Assembly: GCF_014697355.1 (NCBI RefSeq)
Contig: NZ_JACJRQ010000012.1
Coordinates: 62,001-126,000, forward strand
Length of the DNA: 64,000 nt
Direction of reading: 5' to 3'
From: Nostoc calcicola FACHB-3891
GTDB taxonomy: Bacteria; Cyanobacteriota; Cyanobacteriia; Cyanobacteriales; Nostocaceae
Shown here: positions 9,186 to 18,504 of the stretch, piece after piece
How positions within the stretch are numbered: position 1 is the stretch's first letter
Layout of the letters: each line of letters begins with the position of its first letter
The notes under the pieces: model-generated
What the model saw: the letters and a program-made list of their open reading frames with translations, nothing else
What the model was told of the DNA's origin: nothing
Databases searched by the model: none
Program-made: the position numbers and the translations under genes

Positions 9186-9830
9186 TTAGTCGCCAGACAG
9201 TGCAGCGAGTCGTTGGAATGCCGATGGTGGTGAACCATTTACGAGGTGCTGGCGTATCACCTCGGCACACTCACCCGGACTTAACAACGAAGTATCGACT
9301 TCAAGATCGTAGATGCCAGGGATGTGGACTTGACGTTGCCATAACTCAATCGCAGATGGTACTGGAGAGTCGGCTGCACTTACCGCCTTCCACCCCGTAT
9401 TTTGTCGTCTTTCCATAATTATCTCGATGGGGCAGCGAACGCCTACGAACAAGACAGGCAATCCCTTTAAACGCCGAGCGCTATCAGTCAGAATGCCCCG
9501 CTTTATTGCGTATGCGTCATGGTGTCCGACATCAACCACGACATTCAGTCCTAAGCGGCTATGGGCGGCGATGGATTCATACATGGCGCTATACAGAATG
9601 GGAACCAGGGGTTCGAGGTCTTGGCGTTCTCCCCCTGGCCGCAGACCGATCCCAGGCAGGTATCGTGGAGGAGTCATTTGCATAAACTTATCGACACCCA
9701 AGTTCATCCATACACCATCAAACGTCTCCTGGATGACTGCCACAATGCTCGACTTCCCCGATCGCGGGGTACCATTGAGGATGATAATTTGTCCTAATTC
9801 CTGTGTCTGTCCCACGATCGCTCCTCGCAT
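9186..9830 (-). CDS. CPT-like (chloramphenicol phosphotransferase family) kinase
   Basis: A 214-residue P-loop protein. The Walker A motif GTPRSGKSS lies near residues 21-29, followed by VDVGHH, VRCPIEIIMERR and a C-terminal D-x-S-LLSPGECAE segment. This is the layout of the CPT family, whose founding member phosphorylates chloramphenicol in Streptomyces venezuelae. Most homologues are of unknown substrate, so antibiotic resistance should not be assumed. It follows thiC on the same strand after a 60-bp gap containing a strong hairpin, so it is probably transcribed separately. Confidence 0.8.
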   Translation of the reverse strand: MRGAIVGQTQELGQIIILNGTPRSGKSSIVAVIQETFDGVWMNLGVDKFMQMTPPRYLPGIGLRPGGERQDLEPLVPILYSAMYESIAAHSRLGLNVVVDVGHHDAYAIKRGILTDSARRLKGLPVLFVGVRCPIEIIMERRQNTGWKAVSAADSPVPSAIELWQRQVHIPGIYDLEVDTSLLSPGECAEVIRQHLVNGSPPSAFQRLAALSGD

Positions 9831-9840
9831 CCTTTTCTAG

Positions 9841-9867
9841 TAGAGACGTAGCAGTGCTACGTCTCTA
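9841..9867. repeat. TAGAGACGTAGCA hairpin
   Basis: A perfect inverted repeat with 13-bp arms around one base, lying between thiC and the CPT-like gene. It belongs to the TAGAGACG family of small dispersed palindromes seen at 8884 and 9011. It could act as a thiC terminator, but no clear U-tract follows on the minus strand. Confidence 0.6.
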
Positions 9868-9890
9868 CATTGTTTGCATTCCTGCGTCAA

Positions 9891-11264
9891 TTAACTTTGG
9901 GTGACAGGCTCTTTCGCCAAAAACTTCTCTAATTCTGTCAGCGCATCAGCATCAACTTTAGTTTGCATTGGGCAGAACTTCGGCCCGCACATCGAACAAA
10001 ACTCAGCAGTTTTATAGATGTCTGCTGGCAGAGTTTCATCGTGATATTCCTTAGCTCTTTCCGGATCGAGTGATAATTCAAACTGACGGTTCCAATCGAA
10101 ATTGTAACGCGCCTTGGAAAGTTCATCGTCTCTGTCCCTTGCACCAGGGCGATGTCTAGCAATATCGGCTGCGTGAGCTGCTATCTTGTAGGCAATCAAC
10201 CCATTCCGCACATCTTCAGCATTTGGTAAACCCAAATGTTCTTTTGGTGTTACGTAGCACAACATTGCAGTACCGTACCATCCTGCCATCGCTGCGCCGA
10301 TCGCTGAGGTAATATGGTCGTAGCCAGGAGCAATGTCTGTTACCAATGGCCCCAATACATAGAAAGGTGCTTCCGAACACTCTTCCATTTGCTTGCGGAC
10401 GTTGAATTCAATTTGATCCATTGGTACGTGTCCAGGCCCTTCCACCATCACCTGTACATCATCTTCCCAGGCTTTGCGAGTTAGCTGTCCCAAGGTTTTC
10501 AATTCAGCTAATTGTGCTGCATCCGAGGCATCATGGGTGCAGCCAGGACGCAGGGAATCTCCTAAACTGAAAGAAACATCGTATCTTTTGAAAATCTCAA
10601 TGATGTCTCGGAAGTGGGTGTAAAGCGGATTTTGTTTGTGATGATGTAGCATCCACCGTGCTAAGATACCGCCGCCGCGAGAAACAATACCAGTGATGCG
10701 GCTTCTCACTAAAGGCAAATGTTCAATCAAAATCCCGGCGTGGATGGTTTGATAGTCTACCCCTTGTTGGGCGTGTTTTTCGATGATATGGAGAAAGTCA
10801 TCAGCAGTCAGCTTTTCAATTGTGCCGTGGACGCTTTCTAAAGCTTGATAAACTGGCACCGTACCAATGGGAACTGGTGAAGCCTTAATAATCGCGGTGC
10901 GAATTTCATCCAAATTACCGCCACCTGTAGACAAGTCCATCACAGTATCAGCACCGTACTTCACCGCCAGATTTAGCTTATCCACTTCTTCTTGAAGATT
11001 GGAAGAATTGGGTGAAGCGCCAATATTCGCATTTACCTTGCATTTAGAGGCGATGCCAATAGCCATTGGCTCTAGGTTAGTGTGATTAATGTTAGCCGGG
11101 ATAATCATTCGTCCCCGCGCTACTTCCTCACGAATGAGATCGACAGGGAGATTTTCCCGGTGGGCAACGTAGTGCATTTCTTCGGTGATAACACCTTGGC
11201 GTGCATAATGCATTTGAGATACATTACTCTGCCCACGCCGTTTAGCAACCCATTCTGTCCGCAT
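9891..11264 (-). CDS. thiC: Phosphomethylpyrimidine synthase
   Basis: Radical-SAM ThiC converts aminoimidazole ribotide to hydroxymethylpyrimidine phosphate for thiamine. It has 457 residues with no N-terminal extension. The C-terminal cluster motif C-S-M-C-G-P-K-F-C (CxxCx4C) lies near residues 428-436, and MDLSTGGNL-type, [11 protein letters not shown] and [13 protein letters not shown] blocks are all present. The GAGGAA ribosome-binding site lies just ahead of ATG 11264. Expression is controlled by the TPP riboswitch immediately upstream. Confidence 0.97.
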   Translation of the reverse strand: MRTEWVAKRRGQSNVSQMHYARQGVITEEMHYVAHRENLPVDLIREEVARGRMIIPANINHTNLEPMAIGIASKCKVNANIGASPNSSNLQEEVDKLNLAVKYGADTVMDLSTGGGNLDEIRTAIIKASPVPIGTVPVYQALESVHGTIEKLTADDFLHIIEKHAQQGVDYQTIHAGILIEHLPLVRSRITGIVSRGGGILARWMLHHHKQNPLYTHFRDIIEIFKRYDVSFSLGDSLRPGCTHDASDAAQLAELKTLGQLTRKAWEDDVQVMVEGPGHVPMDQIEFNVRKQMEECSEAPFYVLGPLVTDIAPGYDHITSAIGAAMAGWYGTAMLCYVTPKEHLGLPNAEDVRNGLIAYKIAAHAADIARHRPGARDRDDELSKARYNFDWNRQFELSLDPERAKEYHDETLPADIYKTAEFCSMCGPKFCPMQTKVDADALTELEKFLAKEPVTQS

Positions 11265-11283
11265 ATTGAATTCCTCGATAAAC

Positions 11284-11362
11284 AGCTTCCCTCCGCTGGT
11301 ATTACCCAGACTCAGGTGTTAAGGGTGTGATCTCAGCCTGATTATGTAGGCACCCCTAGCAT
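11284..11362 (-). ncRNA. TPP riboswitch (THI element)
   Basis: Read on the minus strand, the region contains the conserved core: CTAGGGGTGCC, GGCTGAGATC, ACCCTTAACACCTGA and TAATACCAGCGGAGGGAAG. These are the pyrimidine- and pyrophosphate-sensing arms of the thi-box aptamer. Its 3' end is about 20 nt from the thiC start and abuts the ribosome-binding site, which suggests translational control by sequestration (inference). Confidence 0.96.
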
Positions 11363-11443
11363 GGTTGTTGATTGTAGCACCTTGGTTATGGTTGCGAGCA
11401 AAAACGTTAACAATTCCTGAGGTAAGGGAGAACTTATGAGAAA

Positions 11444-11672
11444 GAGTCAGAAGACAGAATTCAGAATTCAGAATACCCCGTGCCTGAAGTCAGGGGTAAC
11501 AATCGGAAAGAATTTTTTCTTCTCCACGATAGCGAAGCGTAAAGCCTTCGGCATGGCAACGCTATGAGCGAGTCCGAGAGCGTCTTCAAATCGGGGACTT
11601 TAAACCTCGATTCTCCATCCAGTCGCACAGAATCCATTCTGGATTCTGGCTCCTGAATTCTGAATTCTTCTT
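11444..11672. repeat. Repeat element bounded by CAGAATTC repeats
   Basis: The left end AGACAGAATTCAGAATTCAG and the right end TCCTGAATTCTGAATTC are inverted to each other. The interior contains GCGAAGCGTAAAGCCTTCGG and a TCGGGGACTTTAAACC block. A similarly built element lies at about 44696-44905. The rest of the gap 11265-11779 shows only the riboswitch and a pyrimidine-rich CCCTGCCCCC tract. Confidence 0.6.
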
Positions 11673-11779
11673 TGGTAATATCATGTCCGGTTAATTAGTT
11701 ATGATTCCCACATCTGTGCAAAAACCAGAAAACCCTCTTTCTCCCTGCCCCCTGCCCCCTGCCCTTTGTTGGAGTTTCT

Positions 11780-12175
11780 TTATACAGTTTTTTCTTTTTT
11801 ATTTGATGCTTGTTCTGCAACATTTTTCAAGCGGCTCGATCGCATTTTGCGGAGGCGATCGCTATCTCTAACACCACCTGCTGTTTCATATTGAGCGCTA
11901 TCTTTGCCGTACTTAATAGCAATTAGCATTAGCATCTTTTGAGAAAGTGTAGTCAAATCTTTTTCCATCTCTTCAACTTCAGTTAAAGAAGAATCAGTTA
12001 AAGCCAGAGCGTTATTATGGACATCAAGTTTATTACGTAACAGTTCCATTGACTCCAGCAGTTTTGACAGACTATAATCATTATCCAGTTTGAGGCTTGG
12101 ATCGATCAATTTCATACCGGCTGCTCTTGACTCAACTTTTTCTAAAACGCTGGATTTACGTTTTTTGAGAGCCAT
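11780..12175 (-). CDS. Hypothetical helical protein
   Basis: 131 residues with a basic N-terminus (MALKKRKS) and a basic C-terminus (SNKKEKTV). The middle, residues about 30-90, has leucines and hydrophobics at heptad-like spacing, suggesting a coiled coil. No signal peptide or membrane segment. Not recognised. It stands alone next to the 21-bp tandem array. Confidence 0.6.
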   Translation of the reverse strand: MALKKRKSSVLEKVESRAAGMKLIDPSLKLDNDYSLSKLLESMELLRNKLDVHNNALALTDSSLTEVEEMEKDLTTLSQKMLMLIAIKYGKDSAQYETAGGVRDSDRLRKMRSSRLKNVAEQASNKKEKTV

Positions 12176-12352
12176 AAATTTACCCTTTTAAAATACTTCT
12201 AAACCTAGCTTGCCTTAATTAAATCGAAATCTGGTTCAGCAGAAATCGCAATTTTTGCTCGTACAATTTTCAGCTAATATCAGTAATATTTCGGTGTTTA
12301 ATTACTCATCTGAAGAACGCAAGGCGCAAAAACAAGAGATAGGAAACATTAG

Positions 12353-12636
12353 AAAAGCCGCTATTGGATGAAGGATAGCCGCTATTGGATGAAGGATAGC
12401 TGCTATTGGATGAAGGATAGCCGCTATTGGATGAAGGATAGCCGCTATTGGATGAAGGATAGCCGCTATTGGGTGAAGAAAAGCCGCTATTGGATGAAGG
12501 ATAGCCGCTATTGGATGAAGGATAGCCACTATTGGATGAAGGATAGCCACTATTGGATGAAGGATAGCCACTATTGGATGAAGGATAGCCACTATTGGGC
12601 GAACAAAAGCCACTATTGACTTAACAATAGCGGCTT
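12353..12636. repeat. 21-bp tandem array, about 12.6 copies
   Basis: The unit GCCGCTATTGGATGAAGGATA begins at 12357 and repeats with exact 21-bp phase to 12609. The first eight units mostly have GCCGCTATT (one GCTGCTATT); the last five have GCCACTATT. Units at 12462 and 12588 diverge in their second half (GGGTGAAGAAAA, GGGCGAACAAAA). The right boundary AGCCACTATTG-acttaa-CAATAGCGGCT forms a stem-loop. Because 21 is a multiple of three, both strands stay open, but the encoded heptapeptide repeats are judged artefactual. Confidence 0.9.
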
Positions 12637-12837
12637 CTGTTGTTTGTTGGCGAGTTTGCGATCGCATTTTCTAGAGAAGCAAGCAGCCATGACTAATACC
12701 ATTTCACGAAATACTTGATACAAATGATTAGTCTCTAATTCTTTCCCCCAGCAAGAACTACCCCCTGCTTCCCTGCTGCCTATTTGTATCAATTTTAAAG
12801 TGAAACGGTATAAGTTATGTATTGGCTTAGGAACGAG

Positions 12838-13728
12838 TCACACATGCGTTTCCCCTGGTATATCTAACTGTTTGATGTCTCCATCCTGTGGTTGGTCTAT
12901 TTCGATAAACTTTGGCCCGGCAACGAGAACTGTCAACATCATTAATATACTCGTCACCATGATGATGCTCACGACGTTGGGATCTTCAAAATTACTTGTA
13001 CCTACTAATAATGCAGCAGCAAAATTTCGTTGTGCTGTTCCTACTCCTAACACTCTTTGAGTGTCAACACCAGGCCCGCCTAAAAGATAACCAACGCTAA
13101 AGGAAAAGATAATAAATACCGCACAAACAAAGATTGCGCCTGTTTTTAATAAACCAATAATATCGTTGGTATGAATTATTAATCTGACTACTAAACCGAA
13201 AAGTAATCCAGCATTAGATAATTTGAATAAAATAGGTCGGATAACAGGAGCGATCGCCGCAAATTTAGCTTTAATGAATAGTCCAATTACTAATGGGCTA
13301 ATCATCATCAATAACAAAGGTTTGCCAATGTCCCAAGAATTGATTTGCACACCTTGCACCACTAAGGGCAGTACTATCGGCATATAAAAAATAGTGCCAA
13401 ACATTAGCAACATCATTAATCCTACAGAAAAAGCTATATTGCCCTTAACTATTTGGGCAAGTTTAGGCAAAGCGGGAGGACCTGATGCTACTGCCATGAT
13501 GAGTAAACCATCTTTTAATGCTTCACTAAGAGGTACTACTTGTACTAGCAGATAGACAAAAATTGGCACCAATACAAAATTTGTCAACAACGACAATATG
13601 ACAAGTCTGGGGCTGCGGAGTGGTTCCCAAATTTGTTTGATTGTTAGACCTAAACCTGCACCTAACATAGTGAACACTATGAATGTGAATAGTGCAACTT
13701 TGTCGATTACTACTAATATTTCATTCAT
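12838..13728 (-). CDS. BASS (bile acid:Na+ symporter) family transporter
   Basis: A 296-residue integral membrane protein with about nine hydrophobic segments. Family signatures include MLGAGLGLTIKQIWEPLRSPR at the N-terminus, ASGPPALPKLAQIVKGN (crossover region) and GVGTAQRNFAAALLVGTSNF. BASS members carry organic acids and sulfated or sulfonated compounds in various organisms. It lies downstream of the formylglycine-generating enzyme/sulfatase pair on the same strand, 238 bp away, so uptake of a sulfate ester or export of its product is a reasonable inference. The substrate is unproven. Confidence 0.85.
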   Translation of the reverse strand: MNEILVVIDKVALFTFIVFTMLGAGLGLTIKQIWEPLRSPRLVILSLLTNFVLVPIFVYLLVQVVPLSEALKDGLLIMAVASGPPALPKLAQIVKGNIAFSVGLMMLLMFGTIFYMPIVLPLVVQGVQINSWDIGKPLLLMMISPLVIGLFIKAKFAAIAPVIRPILFKLSNAGLLFGLVVRLIIHTNDIIGLLKTGAIFVCAVFIIFSFSVGYLLGGPGVDTQRVLGVGTAQRNFAAALLVGTSNFEDPNVVSIIMVTSILMMLTVLVAGPKFIEIDQPQDGDIKQLDIPGETHV

Positions 13729-13966
13729 GATTTATAGGGTGGTTGGTCATTAGGTATGGGGCATTGGATATGGGGCATTGGCTTCTCTGCAAGACGCTGC
13801 GCGAACGACTTCGCTCAGCCACCTGGGAATTGGGCATTGGGAATAAGAGTTCTTCTCCTCTAACTTCCGGTCGCCGAGTTTCGACTACGCGGTAATCGAG
13901 CGAAGTCGAGATTCAACTATCGCGGAGTCGAGGCGTTGCTTCCTCATTTCCATGCCCCAATCTTGA

Positions 13967-16327
13967 TTACCTCAAATCAAGGCTGACTTGTTGTAAGTTG
14001 CCAGTGAAAGCAAAGGGTACTTGATAGCTGTCAACAACTGGAGTACCTGTGTCTCTGCCTACATCAAAGGTTTCGTCTAGGGCTAAACGGTAAGCGATGG
14101 TTTTATCTACTCGACCTTCAGCTACCTGTCGATCGTTGATGAATAATTTGCCGATTCCACCTGCACCTACACCACCGTCATAATCAAAGTTGAACCGGAT
14201 TGTTGATTTACCGATGGGTAATTTTTCTGGTGATTGGATAGTGTAGCGGGCGGTATTGGCATAGTTGTAGATATATGTAGGCTTGCCATCTTCAAGGAAA
14301 AAACTCCAGCCAGCAAAGCGACCGCCTTGGGTTAGAATTACACCTTCTGCTCCATTTTCGGGAATTTCTACATTGGCTGTAATAGTGAAGGAGCGATTTT
14401 TCAAATTTGGAGCGCTACCTTCTGGAATGCCAACTGTACCTGGATAGTAGGTGAATGTTGTGCGTCCTCTGGTGAGGTTGGGACGAATTTTCACATCAAA
14501 CCTTTCAGCAAGGCGATCGTCTAGCGGTAATACGTTATGCTTCTTAGCTTCTTTTAAAAACAGCTTTTGCAGTTTTTCTAACTTCTCTGGGTTTTCCTTG
14601 GCTAGATTATTCGCCTCGCTAAAATCTTCGGTAATGTTGTACAGTTCCCACTTATCTGTATCAAAGTTGCCTTTTGCAGTTCGTTCCCAAGGTAAGCGAC
14701 CATGACGCGCCGCCGCTATCCAACCTTCATGGTAAATAGCTCGGTTACCTAGCATCTCGAAATATTGAGTTTCTCGATGGGAAGGCGCATTAGGATCGTC
14801 AAAGGTATATGCAAAGCTAGTACCTTCAATTGGTTGTTGCTTGACACCATTTACTTCTTTAGGGACAGTAATTCCCGCTACTTCTAAGATGGTAGGGGTA
14901 ATATCAATGACATGATGAAATTGGCTACGGATGCCGCCTTGGTCTTTAATATTTGCGCCCCAGGAAATCACCAAGGGGTTGCGAGTACCCCCAAAGTGAG
15001 AGGCGATTTGCTTTGTCCACTGGAAGGGGCTGCTAACTGCCCATGCCCAAGCAGCAGGAAAATGGTTGAATGTTTTGGGGCTACCCAAATCATCATAGGC
15101 AGCTAGCAGTTGTTGGAGATTTTCGGGTACACCATTGAAAACTTGCAGTTCGTTGACGCTACCTGTTAATCCGCCTTCGGCACTAGCACCGTTATCTCCC
15201 ACAACATATATGACTAATGTGTTATCCAGTTCTCCCAGTTGGTCAACAGCATTAATTAACCTACCTACTTGATAATCTGTATGACCTAAAAATCCAGCAA
15301 ATACCTCGGCCATGTGGGCATAGAGTTTTTGCTGTTCTGCTGAGAGGGAATCCCAAGCTGGCAGTTCTTGAGGGCGGGGGGTGAGTTGGGCATTGGCAGG
15401 AATTACACCCTGTTGTTTTTGTCGAGCAAAGGTTTCTTCGCGTAATTTATCCCAGCCTTGGTCAAATTTACCTTTATATTTGTCAATCCACTCTTTGGGG
15501 GCGTGGTGGGGTGCGTGGGTAGCGCCTGTGGCGAGATACCCGAAAAAGGGTTTTTCTGGTGCAATGGATTGTTGGTTGCGAATCCAGGCGATCGCATGGT
15601 CTACTAAGTCAGGTGTCAGGTGATAATCTGGCTTGTTGGGTTTATCTATACGTTTAGTATTTTCTACTAAAGCTGGACTCCACTGGTTAGTATCACCACC
15701 AAGGAAACCGTAAAAATACTCAAATCCTAACCCTGTAGGCCAGCGATCGAAAGGCCCGGCGGCACTGGTTTCAAAGTCTGGGGTGTTATGCCATTTCCCG
15801 AAAGCGGCTGTGTTATAGCCATTTTGTCGCAGAATTTCGGCAACAGTAGCAGCACTCTTAGGCAAAACCGTTGTGTAGCCAGGATAACCTGTAGCTAATT
15901 CTTCGACTACCCCTGTATTAACTGAATGGTGATTGCGTCCAGTTAACAAAGCTGCCCTGGTAGGTGAACACAGCGCTGTGGTGTGAAATTGGTTGTAGCG
16001 TAATCCTCTTTCGGCTAGGCGCGTTAAGTTGGGAGTGTCTACCGGGCCGCCAAAGGTACTGGCTTGTCCAAAGCCCACATCATCTAGTATGACTAGCAAG
16101 ACGTTGGGGGCGTTGGCTGGGGCGGTTATGGGTTGGGGAAAGTCTGGTTGTGAATCTTTATAGGTGAGGCCGATTTTCCCCTTAAAATCTGGTAAAGATA
16201 GGGGTAAAACCTCAGATGTAGCTGCGATGGCGGGGCTATTGATCGTTAACAAAGCGATCGGCAATGATAAAGCGATCGCCTTAGCAATTTTTCGAAACAA
16301 TTTCCAGTGCTTGGATTCAAACTTCAT
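13967..16327 (-). CDS. Periplasmic arylsulfatase
   Basis: A 786-residue type I sulfatase. The N-terminus has a basic stretch and hydrophobic core ending SPAIAA, so it is exported. The metal-site aspartates are in ILDDVG (82-83). Cys120 in [12 protein letters not shown] is the residue converted to formylglycine. GKWH and VYVVGDNGA are further conserved sites. The C-terminal ~170 residues look like a beta-sandwich ([19 protein letters not shown]). It would release sulfate from aryl or alkyl sulfate esters. Its start overlaps the end of the upstream formylglycine-generating enzyme gene by 11 bp, so the two are co-translated. Confidence 0.93.
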   Translation of the reverse strand: MKFESKHWKLFRKIAKAIALSLPIALLTINSPAIAATSEVLPLSLPDFKGKIGLTYKDSQPDFPQPITAPANAPNVLLVILDDVGFGQASTFGGPVDTPNLTRLAERGLRYNQFHTTALCSPTRAALLTGRNHHSVNTGVVEELATGYPGYTTVLPKSAATVAEILRQNGYNTAAFGKWHNTPDFETSAAGPFDRWPTGLGFEYFYGFLGGDTNQWSPALVENTKRIDKPNKPDYHLTPDLVDHAIAWIRNQQSIAPEKPFFGYLATGATHAPHHAPKEWIDKYKGKFDQGWDKLREETFARQKQQGVIPANAQLTPRPQELPAWDSLSAEQQKLYAHMAEVFAGFLGHTDYQVGRLINAVDQLGELDNTLVIYVVGDNGASAEGGLTGSVNELQVFNGVPENLQQLLAAYDDLGSPKTFNHFPAAWAWAVSSPFQWTKQIASHFGGTRNPLVISWGANIKDQGGIRSQFHHVIDITPTILEVAGITVPKEVNGVKQQPIEGTSFAYTFDDPNAPSHRETQYFEMLGNRAIYHEGWIAAARHGRLPWERTAKGNFDTDKWELYNITEDFSEANNLAKENPEKLEKLQKLFLKEAKKHNVLPLDDRLAERFDVKIRPNLTRGRTTFTYYPGTVGIPEGSAPNLKNRSFTITANVEIPENGAEGVILTQGGRFAGWSFFLEDGKPTYIYNYANTARYTIQSPEKLPIGKSTIRFNFDYDGGVGAGGIGKLFINDRQVAEGRVDKTIAYRLALDETFDVGRDTGTPVVDSYQVPFAFTGNLQQVSLDLR

Positions 16328-17384
16328 TCTTTATCCTTTCTGTAGTCAAGTTCTTCACTAAGCGAAATCCGATATGAGTGGTTCCCGTATCCGGCGATTG
16401 AGATTCTCGCGCTGCTGGACGGAAGCGGCTGCAATAGTTAGGCGCACATAAATAAGAGCCACCTTTGATGACGTGTAGGGCGTTTTCAGTGGGTTTATTG
16501 GGGTCAACACTTTGTTGTGGGCCTGTAGGATTAACACTGTGGGTTTTGTGGTTATGTCCTGGCATAAACCAATCAGATGTTAATTCCCACACATTACCGG
16601 TTATGTCATAAAGACCATAACCGTTGGGTGGAAAGGAGCCAACGGGAGCAATACCTGCATAACCATCTTTCTTGGTATTGAAAAAGGGAAATATCCCTTG
16701 CCAAGTGTTGGCTTTTTTCTCCGAGTACTGGTCGCCCCAAGCATAAGTAGCACCATTTAACCCTCCACGAGCAGCGTATTCCCACTGAGCTTCGGTGGGT
16801 AGTGATTTTCCTGCCCATTGGGCGTAAGCTACAGCATCTTCGTAGGCTATATGAACGACTGGATAGTTGCCTTGATGTGCGATAGCGCTTTCTTTTCCAA
16901 ACGGATGCCGCCAATTCGCTCCAGTCTGCCAATGCCACCAACTGAGTTGTTTTGCTCCTGGTTGTGCTATTGCAAACACTAAAGAACCGGGTAATCTCTG
17001 CTCATCTGGCAAGTCGGGAAACTGATCTTTTGATAAAGGACGCTCTGCAACTGTGACATAACCCGTCGCTTTGACAAACTCTGCAAATTGTGAGTTTGTC
17101 ACCTCGTATTTATCGATACAAAAGGAACTAACTCTTACCTCTGGTGCTAAGAGTTCTTCTACATAACCGGAATTATCAGATCCCATCGTAAATGTCCCGC
17201 CGGGAATCATTACCATTTCTGGAGGACAGGGATTAGCGGTAGCAGCAAAAGCGGGAGGAATGATGAGGGTGTAGGCGTAGCCCAACCTAGGCATCGCTAC
17301 TCCTATAACTAATAACAGTGCTAAAAAAATTTTCCTTAACACAGTGGTGCTTACTGTTAACAAGAAGAAATCAAAATTACTCAA
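16317..17384 (-). CDS. Formylglycine-generating enzyme family protein
   Basis: 355 residues with a signal-like N-terminus (to about residue 48). The SUMF1/FGE fold is clear: [48 protein letters not shown]. The C-terminal [20 protein letters not shown] contains Cys313 and Cys318, which match the paired copper-binding cysteines of true FGEs; most paralogues in the family lack them. It should convert Cys120 of the sulfatase encoded next. The 11-bp overlap between the genes supports this pairing. An exported location is inferred from the N-terminus. Confidence 0.92.
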   Translation of the reverse strand: MSNFDFFLLTVSTTVLRKIFLALLLVIGVAMPRLGYAYTLIIPPAFAATANPCPPEMVMIPGGTFTMGSDNSGYVEELLAPEVRVSSFCIDKYEVTNSQFAEFVKATGYVTVAERPLSKDQFPDLPDEQRLPGSLVFAIAQPGAKQLSWWHWQTGANWRHPFGKESAIAHQGNYPVVHIAYEDAVAYAQWAGKSLPTEAQWEYAARGGLNGATYAWGDQYSEKKANTWQGIFPFFNTKKDGYAGIAPVGSFPPNGYGLYDITGNVWELTSDWFMPGHNHKTHSVNPTGPQQSVDPNKPTENALHVIKGGSYLCAPNYCSRFRPAARESQSPDTGTTHIGFRLVKNLTTERIKNEV

Positions 17385-17413
17385 TATTGCTGATAAATAT
17401 TCATCAGTCTATT

Positions 17414-17568
17414 AGAGGATGTCTGAAAAGTTTTTTTGTATACACCTAACCCTTGGAGATCCCCCTAAATCCCCCTTAAAAAGGGGGACTTTAAGACTCT
17501 TATTCCCCCCTTTTTTAAGGGGGGTTAGGGGGGATCAATAAATATTTGATACTTCTCAGACATCCTCT
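17414..17568. mobile_element. 155-bp MITE
   Basis: Terminal inverted repeats are AGAGGATGTCTGAAAAGT (left) and ACTTCTCAGACATCCTCT (right), one mismatch, flanked on both sides by TTA-type sequence. The core is the GATCCCCCTAAATCCCCC hairpin also found at 8378-8454. Non-coding. A TA-like duplication would fit an IS630/Tc1-type parent, which is inference. Confidence 0.8.
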
Positions 17569-17868
17569 TAATATGCAAAAAATTAGCAATTTTCCATTCA
17601 TCAAAAATTCCCATAAATTTGCACTAATTTAACAAACTTTATATTGTTTTAAGATCCAATCATACTTTATGTTGATAGATTTACCGTACTTAAGACAATA
17701 TTGATAACCTACCTCTTAAGCAATAATAAGTCAAGAACTTTTTTTACTGGCATTGATATAGCCTGAAAACTCCTCAACTATCGCGATATAAGGATTCCTT
17801 ATTCAGGCAACGTTTATCGATATACCCTGCCACCAAAAGTCATTAAATTATTACATATTCTTCGATGA

Positions 17869-18056
17869 TTAAGAGCGATTGCATTTCATCGCATAAATTT
17901 CATCGAGCCGTTCTGCAAGAAATTTCATATTATAAAATACATTATTTTTTTCCACTGCTTCTTCCTCACTAGAATATTTCAAAGCATAGATTCCGGCTGA
18001 ATGTGCTGCTTGAATTCCGACATCGCTATCTTCAATAACAACACAAGATTCGGGTC
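17869..18056 (-). pseudogene. C-terminal remnant of HAD-family phosphatase
   Basis: The minus strand reads PESCVVIEDSDVGIQAA, then HSAGIYALKYS and a terminal IYAMKCNRS, ending at the stop at 17869. This is the C-terminal third of a beta-phosphoglucomutase-type HAD hydrolase (motif IV VIEDSxxGIxAAxxAG). The upstream part is missing: at 18056 the sequence changes abruptly to a G-rich repeat. The gene is thus truncated by a repeat insertion or deletion. Confidence 0.8.
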
Positions 18057-18243
18057 AAAAGAGGCAGGGAGCAAGGAGCAGGGAGCAAGGGGGGAAGACA
18101 CCAGACGAGCTTGGACTCCGCCCCTTCTGGAGCGCCCTAGAAGGGCGGGGCTTCATACCCATGTTCCGCTCCGCTCCACGGCAGAGGGGAAGGGCTTGCT
18201 CCCCCTGCTAAGAGCCCCCTTCCCCCCTGCTTCTTCGGTGAAA
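18057..18243. repeat. G-rich/GC-rich repeat block
   Basis: GGGAGCAAGGAGCAGGGAGC-type purine tract, then a GC-rich hairpin part (CGCCCTAGAAGGGCGGGGC near 18132-18150; CCGCTCCGCTCCACGG near 18166-18181), then a pyrimidine-rich tract CCCCCTTCCCCCCTGC. It separates two gene remnants and contains no gene. Confidence 0.65.
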
Positions 18244-18348
18244 CTATCTTGGGATACTGTCAGTCGCTTGCTCAGAGATTTCTGGTGGTAATCCTCTTGT
18301 GGAGTCGTAAACATCAGATACACGGTCAAATTAAATTGTTGATGTCAT
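18244..18348 (-). pseudogene. N-terminal remnant of a methyltransferase
   Basis: From ATG at 18348 the minus strand reads five codons, a stop, then FDRVSDVYDSTRGLPPEISE and a short tail to another stop at 18244. The F-D-R-V-x-x-x-Y-D-x-T-R-G-L-P-P-E pattern is typical of the start of class I methyltransferases in this group. Everything after about 35 codons is lost. Low certainty because the piece is short. Confidence 0.5.
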
Positions 18349-18504
18349 ACTTTTTACCTTTGTAAATAGGTTAATTGGCAAAGTTACCAACGAAAAACTA
18401 GCTTTTGAAGCCTCTGTGCCACTTGCTACAACGCTCTTAATCCGCGTGTCGTAGGGAAGAGGAATGGAAGCGGGGTTTTTGCAATCCATCTACTCACGTC
18501 AAAT

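Noticed and set aside
9186..9830. Chloramphenicol resistance gene
   Set aside because: The family resemblance is clear, but most family members have unknown substrates and nothing in the neighbourhood points to antibiotics.
9427..9840. 137-codon plus-strand ORF opposite the CPT-like gene
   Set aside because: It is a shadow of the minus-strand kinase frame, which has a clear Walker A motif and family features.
11082..11330. 82-codon plus-strand ORF opposite thiC and its leader
   Set aside because: It is antisense to thiC and overlaps the conserved TPP riboswitch.
12353..12618. CRISPR array
   Set aside because: Units abut with no unique spacers and the period is 21 bp; no cas genes nearby.
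12302..12667. Open frames on both strands across the 21-bp repeats (heptapeptide repeats of HPIAAIL and MKDSRYW type)
   Set aside because: A 21-bp repeat without stops keeps several frames open by itself. There is no ribosome-binding site or non-repeat domain, so these are not annotated as genes.
18001..18291. 96-codon plus-strand ORF
   Set aside because: It runs antisense through a HAD gene remnant and then through G-rich and GC-rich repeats; composition is not that of a conserved protein.
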